A stretch of DNA of 64,000 bases from Meghimatium bilineatum (Eukaryota; Mollusca; Gastropoda; Stylommatophora; Philomycidae): assembly GCA_034231615.1 (NCBI GenBank), contig CM067299.1, forward strand, positions 11,680,469 through 11,744,468. The letters run 5' to 3'. Each line of letters starts with the position of its first letter. Within the stretch, counting starts at the first letter, position 1. Below, piece after piece: positions 56,040-64,000 of the stretch. The notes below the pieces were generated by a model. That model saw nothing but the letters and a program-made list of their open reading frames with translations, did no database searches and was not told the DNA's origin. The position numbers and the translations under genes were made by a program.

Positions 56040-56520
56040 GCTGACTCTTTCATTTCTGTAATCCATAATTTGCATGGTCTACCCATTGCTTTATATCAAT
56101 CGTGTTTGTAGAGTAATGTCATTTGAGAAGAACTGTTTAATGGTAGTCTGGAAATATGTAAAAACCATTTATTCTGTTTTCTTCTGATATAATCCAGGAT
56201 ATGCATTATGTTTGTTAATCTTCTAATGTTTTCATTTCTGATTCCATTTCGTAGTGTTACTCCCAGATTTCTTCGTAGACAAGTCATTTCTGTTGTGACA
56301 AGTTTTCTTTTGTATTTTGCTGTTAGTGTTCACGTTTGGCCTTGGTAGCATAGTAATGGTATAATAATCGTTTTATATGGTGCAATTTTTGGTGTTCATG
56401 TTCACATGCCTCGTTTTGAAAAGTGGGAACAGCTGCCCGTATGATTTTGTATGCTATGTTTGATTTCTTTGGTGTTTTCCCGTGCAGATGATGTGATGCT
56501 CCCAAGATAAGTGAATTATT
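56040..56520 (-). mobile_element. LINE ORF2 C-terminal relic
   Basis: The minus strand reads LGSITSSAREN near the 5' end, then KIAPYKTIIIPLLCYQGQT, KYKRKLVTTEMTCLRRNLGV, GIRNENIRRLTNIMHILDYI, KWFLHISRLPLNSSS and finally GRPCKLWITEM. It is the same subfamily as the 25.5-26.4 kb relic (MACLRRILGISLRDRVRNED there). WFxH and GRPxKxW are the C-terminal markers. Frames are broken at about 56.32 and 56.09 kb. Confidence 0.87.
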
Positions 56521-56524
56521 TCAC

Positions 56525-57930
56525 TTGTTTAAGTTTGTCCATAAATTACTTCAACGCATCTGTGCCAATTATGTACACCAAACCCATGTCAACAAACTTT
56601 CAAGAAGTCAGGGACCACTCATGCTTACGTATTTCTATAATCCCCCCACCCCCTCAAAATATAAATCCTCGCCATAACTGCTTTAGAAGAAATAGGACGA
56701 AAAAACAACTACATGACTTCAGAGTTACCTAAAAATATTTCCAATTCAAACAATTTAATAAAATAGTATTGTTGACATCAACTTTTGTCAACCCCTCCCC
56801 TTGTCAAAAACTGTCAAACTTTTTCAAACTCCCACCACTAGTTGTTGATGTAATATATAGACAGCCGTACAACGATTACTTCATCTTGTATCCATTTCTG
56901 CTGTAATTGACCAATTCTGACATTAGAAAAGAATATGTATTATTATAGACTTTTATCAGTTGTTCTTCACTACTGTACTTATTCCTCTTTTCTGTATAGT
57001 GTTCAATGAAGACATTGTACAGAAAACTGATAAAGTAAAGTTAAAATTTAATTGACAAAATTGATGGTGGTGACAAAAAACCAGACAGAGCACAACGTTT
57101 TGACAAGTAAAACAAGTCTGACCCAGTCAATGAAGATCTTCAATATAATGATTTTGCTTATTTAAAAAAAAAATGGGTAGAGAAGTGGCCGACAGTCAGT
57201 ATCCCAGACCAATTTCTATTAAATTTCCTTCGATATTTTTGACAAGGAGAGAGTAATGATGTCTGGATGTCCTAGCAGGCGTTCTGCGCTCACGAAGAGC
57301 ATGGACGTTCCTCTATCAGGCTAACTTTGTCACGAGGTAATATAATAACGATTAAGGTCAAGGCCAGCCATTTTTTTTGGATAACTGGTCCAATTACACG
57401 ATCATATAGGAATACATAGTCACGTGACATGAAGAAAGTATCAACATTTACAACCTGAACAATACAATAAATGCACCAAAATAAATATATTTCTCATAAT
57501 TTAAGCTGCAACTAATATAACTGTATAATGGAAGAGCAGCTATTAGACAAGTAGGACCAGTCTAGTCCCCAATCATTTTAGTATTTTAGACATACCATTT
57601 TTATTTTATTTTCGATAAGACAGAATTTAGAAATATGAAAACCGGGAAATTAAATGTACAAAAATATATAATGATCGGAAATACCATTTTTTCACTCATT
57701 AAGTGATAATTTGCTTATCTAAATATTTTTTTTTAAATTGAGGTTACCGATGATATAATATTTGTATCAGGCCCCTATAGGATTTTACATGATTTATTTG
57801 CAAGGGGCTATCTATAAATTACGTGAACAATTGTGTGCCCATTTTTCACTTCCTTCCCAGTGTTAACAATTGTCAAGAATTCAGTGATCACCCATGCTTA
57901 ATGATATAAAAAAACATCTTACTCATTTCA
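56525..57930. other. Unassigned AT-rich DNA, 1.4 kb
   Basis: TTTTGTCAA(C)CCC(C)TCCCCTTGTC near 56793 recalls TTTGTCACCCCCTGTTAATC near 11211, a possible dispersed piece. No gene recognised. Confidence 0.35.
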
Positions 57931-57934
57931 TTCA

Positions 57935-58100
57935 ATCTCCATCGCATCATAAATTATCCCTTTCATCAAACAATCTTCATCCCATTACACATTCTCCATC
58001 CCATCATAAAATCTCGGTACCATCATACAATCGCCATCGCATGTAAAAATATCCTGCCCATCATACAATCTCCATTCTTTTGTAAAATCGCTCTCCCATC
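57935..58100. repeat. Degenerate ~20-bp repeat
   Basis: CATC(C/G)CATCATA(C/A)AATCTCC(A/G)T-type units recur six to eight times with many substitutions. A following pair, ATTAGAAAAACTGTATGAC with CTGTTC(C/A)ACC, is duplicated at 58125 and 58155. Confidence 0.7.
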
Positions 58101-58104
58101 AAGC

Positions 58105-58845
58105 AATTTTAAGAAAGAAATGTTAGAAAAACTGTATGACCTGTTCCACCATGTGTTAGAAAAACTGTATGACTTGTTCAACAATGTATTAGAAAAATGT
58201 TCAAAATTCACACAATATTATATTATATAAAACAATATTCACACAACCTGTATTAAAAACAATTTGTTGACGTCAGTCTTTATTCCCCGCATCCTTGTCA
58301 TCAACCATCTTCCCCACATTTTTGAGGTAATTTATGCACAGTCCCACTTTTTGAATCCAATTAAAATGTTTACGTCATTAATTAATATAGTTTCCATATT
58401 TTTGTTCTTACATTGCGTAGCTTTGTTATTATTACGCGTGTGTAACTGCTCCCGTTAAATATTATGGTCCCTTACAGAAATGTAATTTGTCAATGTAATT
58501 TGATGTATTTCAAAGTGAGAAATATAGATTAGTCGAGACTAAAATGAGTTAATTCAATATAAGTAGCCTGTCAAACTTCTGTTGTGGTCGCGACCGAATA
58601 TTATTTTTTTATTTTAAGTCATTTTTAAAGAAAGGATGATAGTAATTATGTAATGTAGACGACTCTTAACATTTCTGTTAATACAATTATTGTATATGCA
58701 TCTAATTAAAAGCGGAGTATGATAATCCTGTGATAATGTTAACTGTTATTGTTGGATGTGACAAATGTTGACAATATCACAAGAACAGCAACATAAACGT
58801 TTGAGGACTAGGCAAAAAATCCACAGATATCCCAGCAGAGAAAAC
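58105..58845. other. Unassigned AT-rich DNA
   Basis: No feature recognised. Confidence 0.4.
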
Positions 58846-58849
58846 GTAC

Positions 58850-59195
58850 ATGTGAGATAAAATGACTCGAAAATCCGCAAGAGTTACCAGACTAGAAACA
58901 ATAAGAAATAACGAATCAGAAGAAGAATCGGTATAAGACAATGCATATAACGCATAGAGAAACAGCAAGACACCTTATGAGAATAAACATAACCAACAAC
59001 CAACAAGAACATATAACATGATAAGATCCGGATACAAACCAGAGAAAGTCCTAGAATAAAATGGATAGAAATTATCAAGACATTCGTGAAGAAATACGGA
59101 TTCAGCGCAGCCAAGGCGGCACATATGGCCTTGGATAGACAACTAAAACTCCCAGTCATCATCTCTACGCTTAACGGCAAAATTTGAATTTTCAA
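58850..59195 (+). mobile_element. LINE ORF2 C-terminal tail relic
   Basis: The plus strand reads KSARVTRLETIRNNE, IGIRQCI in a second frame, and then PRIKWIEIIKTFVKKYGF and SAAKAAHMALDRQLKLPVI, ending at a stop after STLNGKI. It matches the 39.5-40.2 kb relic block for block. The ALDRxxxLPVI ending corresponds to LALESKLPPI there. The AT-rich 3' flank ends in TTTAATAAATCAATCAAATT, plausibly the LINE tail, immediately before a 33-bp array. Confidence 0.85.
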
Positions 59196-59369
59196 CATTT
59201 TCAACGGTTTTTTTTATTCACAACGTAGTTGCTTTTTTTCTCCTTTCTCATCTGTATATCCTTCTTGTCAGATATTATAACTCACAAATATCTTGTATAA
59301 TGTCTTCCTCAATAGTTGTCAATACCCTTTAATAAATCAATCAAATTACGAAGAATAAGGGAATGAATT

Positions 59370-60066
59370 ACTATTGAAAAGGGAATGGGGCACACTTGTA
59401 ATTTTATTGAAAAGGGAAGGAGGTACAATTGTAACTTTATTGAAAAGGGAAGGGGGCACACTTGTAACTTTATTGAAAAGGGAAGGGGGCACACTTGTAA
59501 CTTTATTGAAAAGGGAAGGGGGTACAATTGTAACTTTATTGAAAAGGGAAGGGGGCACACTTGTAACTTTATTGAAAAGGGAAGGAGGCACACGTGTAAC
59601 TTTATTGAAAAGGGAAGGGGGCACACTTGTAACTTTATTGAAAAGGGAAGGGGGCACACTTGTAACTTTATTGAAAACGGAAGGGGGCACACGTGTAACT
59701 TTATTGAAAAGGGAAGGGGGCACACTTGTAACTTTATTGAAAAGGGAAGGGGGCACACTTGTAACTTTATTGAAAAGGGAAGGAGGCACACTTGTAACTT
59801 TATTGAAAAGGGAAGGGGCAAACTTGTAACTTTATTGAAAAGGGAAGGGGGCACACTTGTAACTTTATTGAAACGGGAAGGGGGCACACTTGTAACTTTA
59901 TTGAATAGGGAAGGGGGCACACTTGACTTTATTGAAAAGGGAAGGGGGCACACGTATAACTTTATTGAAAAGGGAAGGGGGCATACTTGACTTTATTGTA
60001 ACGGGAAGGGGGCACACGTATAACTTTATTGAAAAGGGAAGGGGGCACACTTGTAACTTTATTTAA
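59370..60066. repeat. 33-bp G-rich minisatellite, about 21 copies
   Basis: The unit is TGAAAAGGGAAGGGGGCACA then CTTGTAACTTTAT. The 33-bp period keeps several frames open on both strands (KREGGTLVTLL and EKGRGHTCNFI on plus; VPPSLFNKVTS and CPLPFSIKLQ on minus), an effect of the repeat rather than evidence of coding. Two or three units near 59.93-60.01 kb lack GTAA. Each unit has a GGG and a GGGGG run, so the plus strand is strongly G-rich. Confidence 0.96.
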
Positions 60067-60069
60067 AAT

Positions 60070-60510
60070 CAATGTTGCCTTATTTTTTCGATCATGGATG
60101 GGGAGGGTGAGAGTTGAAGAGTGGCTGTCGTCAAATATACAGTCCTATGAGCTCATCAGGAATCACAAAATATCATTTTTGTCGTGATTTTCATTGATGA
60201 TTTTGTGTATACTTTGCGCCAACATCCAATGATAATCACCGAACACAACCTGCACGTTATGGTAGAATTATGATTCCAAATTTAGGGCACAGGGCCTACA
60301 TTTTTAATGGTCTCTATTTAACCCTAAAACACCCCCTCCCTCCCATACATCTTCGGGCTTGACTTGTTTCGACCCATTATATCCGACACTTTTTCTGTGC
60401 TATTTGAAATCCACGTACAAAACTGATTCACTACCATGCTATCTCGAATTATCTGTGGGAGGGAATTGTATTACTATCTGATACACTACTGTCTCTTCCA
60501 AACATACTAA
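60070..60510. other. Unassigned DNA
   Basis: No feature recognised. Confidence 0.35.
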
Positions 60511-60512
60511 TA

Positions 60513-60556
60513 ACTCTCTCTCTCTCTCTCTCCCTCTCTATCTCTCTCTCCCTCTG
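60513..60556. repeat. (CT)n microsatellite
   Basis: CTCTCTCTCT with CCC and TAT interruptions. Confidence 0.95.
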
Positions 60557-60559
60557 TAT

Positions 60560-60975
60560 GCCAGGGTTTATCCATGTAAATACCTACTTGGAAACAAATA
60601 ATAGGTTCTCAAGTCTCGGCCTCACATCCTAACATATGTCTATTAAGGACATGAAATGGAATGAACTCAGATCAAACAGAGAAGATTTTCCCAAAAAACA
60701 GCGGATGTTAATTTGAGCAGACGTACTGACACAATGTCAGTTCCACTAACTAATGGTTGGTGACATCACACAACGTTGCTGAGGGGTAATCACACGGACA
60801 AAAATCAACAGATGACTCAGGAGGGAAATAGAAATCAAAGAGGACAGAATGGACCTGAGAAATCTGAATGGTTACACTGAGTATTGCAAATTAGTTTATG
60901 TTAATGCTTTTATGATGGTTTTATGACAAGACGGGAAGCCGAGATATTTGATAAATTGACGACGCGTAGATTATT
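60560..60975. other. Unassigned DNA
   Basis: No feature recognised. Confidence 0.35.
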
Positions 60976-60983
60976 CACACAGA

Positions 60984-61245
60984 GATTTGATAAATTCCCG
61001 GCCTATATGTTTAGTTTATTCCAGAGATTTGATAAATTCCCGGCCTATATGTTTAGTTTATTCCAGAGATTTGATAAATTCCCGGCCTATATGTTTAGTT
61101 TATTCCAGAGATTTGATAAATTCCCGGCCTATATGTTTAGTTTATTCCAGAGATTTGATAAATTCCCGGCCTATATGTTTAGTTTATTCCAGAGATTTGA
61201 TAAATTCCCGGCCTATATGTTAAGTTTCTTCCAGAGATTTGATAA
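60984..61245. repeat. 42-bp tandem repeat, about 6 near-identical copies
   Basis: The unit is AGAGATTTGATAAATTCCCG then GCCTATATGTTTAGTTTATTCC. The first five units look identical; the last has TTAAGTTTCTT. 42 is a multiple of 3, giving FDKFPAYMFSLFQR repeats on plus. Very low divergence points to recent expansion. Confidence 0.97.
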
Positions 61246-61264
61246 TTGTAGGTTCTATATATTA

Positions 61265-61575
61265 AACAATCATCTAGGATGTGTATTAAAGTATCACCAA
61301 GGCTGTGTATTAAAGTATCAGCTAGGATGCATATTAAAGTATCTGCTAGGATGTATATTGAAGTATCAGCTAGGATGTGTATTAAAGTATCAGCTAGAAT
61401 GTGTATTACAGTATCAGCTAGGATGTATTTTAAAGTATCAGCTAGGATGTGTATTAAAGTATCAGCTAGGATGTATATTAAAGTATCAGCTAGAATGTGT
61501 ATCAGCTAGGATGTGTATTAAACTATCAGCTAGGATGTGTATTAAATATCAGCTATGATGCATTTTAAACTGACT
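61265..61575. repeat. 24-bp tandem repeat, about 12 copies
   Basis: The unit is AGCTAGGATGTGTATTAAAG then TATC; (G/A)TGTGT/TGTAT variants alternate. One unit is shortened near 61500. It follows the 42-bp array after only about 20 bases. Confidence 0.95.
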
Positions 61576-61579
61576 ACCA

Positions 61580-61790
61580 GCTAGGATGTATGTTAGGAAC
61601 ATCATATAGGAGTACAGGCGATTTAATTGAGAAAAGAACGGAAGAGACATACGACTCATGTTTTCTGATCTCTCAAGACTTACTACATCCCTACTAAAAT
61701 AGAAGTATGTCTTTCGAGCACGAATTGAACTCAGCCATCTAATCACTCTCACAATTACACTAAATCTATCATAATAGCTTGCCCCTCTGT
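61580..61790 (-). mobile_element. Possible second SINE family
   Basis: The minus strand has a degenerate B-box-like CTGAGTTCAATTCGTGC and a body with GGGATGTAGTAAGTCTTGAG. The last part resembles 9390-9490. The call rests on two partial similarities. Confidence 0.4.
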
Positions 61791-61844
61791 GCTTGCGAAG
61801 ATGATGTTCGTCAAGTTAATCTTCTAGAAAATTGTACATGGCCC

Positions 61845-62060
61845 ACAGTTTGTTCTTCTTCTTCTTTCTTCGTCACTGTTGGTTTGCAAAATCCTGTAGA
61901 TCACAAGGATTTAGTCACAAGACAGAAGTGTGCTTCACAACGGTTTACAGCATAGCTACGATTTACATAGCATATCTTACACATTCATCACTTTTACCCA
62001 ATACGGTATGTGGCATCCAACTTCACCCTAATCCTGTTTATTCGCCTCTTACGTTTATGT
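61845..62060 (-). mobile_element. Dispersed repeat DR-A, copy 8
   Basis: The plus-strand order is TTCTTCTTCTTTCTTCGTCA, TTGCAAAATCCTGTAGATCA, CGGTTTACAGCATAGCTACG, then CTTCACCCTAATCCTGTTTA and TTCGCCTCTTACG. It is diverged but colinear with the long DR-A form. Confidence 0.65.
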
Positions 62061-62074
62061 TTTTCAAATAAAGC

Positions 62075-62345
62075 TGTTGTACACCATGGCCATCTGCAGT
62101 ATAGAGGACATTTGCACATAATTAAATAGGAGTTCATTCGTTATGATTTTGACTATTGTCGTAATTTCCGTTGTCGTAATATTGTTGTACTTCATATACT
62201 TAGAGTTGCCTTGGCTATGTGACTTCAAGTATATAAATAATGACCAACGGAAAACACGACATAATAAAAAAATGTAGCAAAATGAAATCAAAATTTATTA
62301 TGTGCAGAAGTCTTCTATCGTATGCGGTAATGAGTACAGTCTGCC
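62075..62345. mobile_element. MITE-like inverted-repeat element, copy 5
   Basis: The left arm has GGAGTTCATTCGTTATGATT and a TTTCCGTTGTCGTAATA block. The right arm has TATAAATAATGACCAACGG. The centre TTGCCTTGGCTATGTGACTT is the reverse complement of the GCCAAGGCAA-type centre elsewhere. Outer sequence CCATGGCCATCTGCAGTATA resembles the other copies' flanks. Confidence 0.7.
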
Positions 62346-62349
62346 ATTT

Positions 62350-63040
62350 AAGCCCCCGGTAACACGCAGACAGAAATTTGCTCAATGTCATCACATTCAG
62401 AAGCTCTAGATGAAGCGGATATTAATGCTGAAATAGAAAAATACCATTTGTAAACATAACAGTATAGGCAATGATATGATTTGCAAATGATATTTGCTGA
62501 AATTTGCAATGATATGAATTTTCAATACTACTATACAGATCGTAAAAATACTAAAGTATTGGCACTATACCTGCTTGCAATTACATAAACATTGCTGGCA
62601 AAAGTCCCAAGCTTCATGTCAGCTACTGTATTACCTATCAAATAAAATGTAGATACTACTAACCTAAATCACACATATAACAGCAACCTTCTGGGGTAGA
62701 AAGATCAGAGTACCTACCATCATGCAACTACGTACACAATATATACAAATTAACTATCTCCTGAGCAACCAAATTAGCAATCAACGGAGCAAACACGGTA
62801 GTAAACAAAGCAGGACAAAAAATAGCAAACAAAAGCAGTAACCAAAGCAGCAGCCACAGTCTTTATCAAGACAACTAGACACAACATTAAATATAATAGA
62901 GAAATCACAATTCTCATAAAGTAAACATGACATAAGAATAGACAATGATACGATTTGCAAATTTCTTCTCAATGAATATTTCCCTATAGTTTTCGTCATC
63001 ATCATGTAGCATATCCTGAACAGGATGTAACAGTCATCAT
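62350..63040. other. Unassigned AT-rich DNA
   Basis: GCAATGATATGATTTGCAAA is partly repeated at 62468, 62500 and 62945. No gene recognised. Confidence 0.4.
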
Positions 63041-63054
63041 AGACTTTCAAAACG

Positions 63055-63665
63055 TCTGTCTATCTTGAGCCACTCTTCTTGTTTCTGTTACTGTCATGTT
63101 CAGGTGGTCTTTGATGTCTTGCGTCCATTTTCTTCTTAGTCTGCCTCTTGCTCGTCACCCTAGAATCACCACATCAATTATGCTCTTCTCTAGACTGTCA
63201 CTGCATTTGATATGGCCAACATAGTATAGTTTTCTCGAAAGAACCATGATGTTTAGCCAATTTTCTTAAACATTCATTTCTCGCAGGATGGCTACATTGC
63301 TGATGTTTTTCGTCAAAGGTATTCTGATGATGTTTCTGTAAAAAAAACATTTAAATGCTGCTATTTGGTGACTGTTCAGGATTCACACCCATATACTGCG
63401 AATGGAAATATGAACGCTTTTAGGAATGTTAGTTTTGTTGTTTTGCAGCAGCACAGTCATTTGTTTTTCATTTATTTAATAGTGTTGAGCACTCAGTCTT
63501 CTATGTGCAGACATGTGCGGACGTCTCCACTGGTTCGTCTTTCTATCCATGATATTCTTAGCACATTACTATAACACTTCATTTTGAATATCGATATCTT
63601 ATTTTCTATTGCGGATGTCATTGCCCAAGTCTCAAAATCTCATCATGCCACTGAAAAAGTATAGA
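63055..63665 (-). mobile_element. LINE ORF2 C-terminal relic
   Basis: The minus strand reads ETWAMTSAIENKISIFKMKC, VLRISWIERRTSGDVRTCLH, IED, and, in other frames, IIRIPLTKNISNVAILREMN, KLYYVGHIKC and RARGRLRRKWTQDIKDHLNM with RRVAQDRQTF. Two partly redundant R(I/P)xW/TxxxxxxxxLR blocks are present, which suggests an internal duplication or two nested fragments. The VRTCLHIED block is homologous to the sequence that forms the 38-bp satellite unit at 15-23 kb. Confidence 0.85.
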
Positions 63666-64000
63666 CTTAGTAGTTCTAACTATGTGTATCTGTATATGTT
63701 CCATATGTAAGTATAACTATAACGATAACGATACGATATGCAATTTTGTTTTCAACGAGTTCCTTGTAGTAAACATCATCAATACGTAGATGATGACACG
63801 ATTTGAACATTTCTTCTGCAAGGTTTACCTACAGTAAACATAACACACACAGACAATTACGCGATTTATTTTACTGGGTGCTGCTTCTTTCTTCTGCTTT
63901 CATTAAAAGCACGTCAATTATCTGATATTTTGCAGACAGGTGACAGAGTCTGTTGGCAGCATTTGTTTCTGACAGACAAGGACAATCTTGTTTATCTCCG
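63666..64000. other. Unassigned DNA with a possible DR-A tail
   Basis: CTGCTTCTTTCTTCTGCTTT near 63882 may be the GAA tail of another DR-A copy on the minus strand. The window ends here. Confidence 0.35.

Noticed and set aside
59309-59990. Four long open frames (147 to 214 codons) on both strands as proteins
   Set aside because: All are readings of one 33-bp minisatellite whose period is a multiple of three; none has a domain or extends meaningfully beyond the array.
60923-61558. 211-codon plus-strand frame with FDKFPAYMFSLFQR repeats
   Set aside because: It spans two adjacent arrays (42 and 24 bp), both multiples of three, with no domain or flanking exon.

Overview
The window is AT-rich animal-type nuclear DNA with no intact host gene that I can support. 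It holds decayed non-LTR retrotransposons (LINEs), tRNA-headed SINEs, inverted-repeat MITE-like elements, and at least twenty-five tandem arrays that cover roughly a quarter of the 64 kb. There is no operon-like gene packing, no rRNA, no recognisable functional tRNA and no CRISPR array. The LINE reverse-transcriptase and RNase H remnants resemble families that I recall as abundant in mollusc genomes, so a mollusc or another lophotrochozoan is my best guess. That is family recollection, not a database result.

Layout. 0-9 kb: a MITE, 27-, 44-, 63-, 23- and 29-bp tandem arrays, two copies of one SINE, and a LINE RNase H relic whose signature motif is itself triplicated. 9-15 kb: copies of a dispersed repeat ending in (GAA)n, a LINE C-terminal tail, an RNase H piece and a LINE RT relic. 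15.3-22.95 kb: one continuous 38-bp satellite of about 200 units. 23-33 kb: more LINE relics (one with the FADD catalytic box) interleaved with 36-, 20-, 34-, 30-, 16- and 33-bp arrays, then an RNase H relic and a MITE. 33-37 kb: mostly unexplained AT-rich DNA with long (TA)n runs. 37-40.3 kb: an RNase H LINE relic ending in a 40-bp array, then another LINE on the other strand. 41-43 kb: unique-looking DNA. 43.07-44.79 kb: a 33/36-bp array that stays open as a 567-codon frame. 44.86-47.4 kb: a 32-bp array of about 79 units, followed by related repeats, a SINE and ACTC/ATTC simple repeats. 49-64 kb: LINE tails, SINE and MITE copies and many further arrays (45, 32, 32, 42, 33, 42 and 24 bp).

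Main result. Several minisatellites abut LINE relics. In three cases the repeat unit itself looks like LINE coding or 3' sequence. The best case is the 38-bp satellite: its minus strand reads LKDLNIEDDWL, and the single-copy LINE relic at its right border reads VRKDLNIKEHWLGS. The satellite also shows a three-state junction code, higher-order duplications of exactly 64, 62 and 38 units, and no net length change over at least 5.2 kb. I read the window as a place where dead LINE fragments repeatedly seeded tandem arrays. Coordinates of repeats and relics are by eye and generally good to about 5-30 bases.
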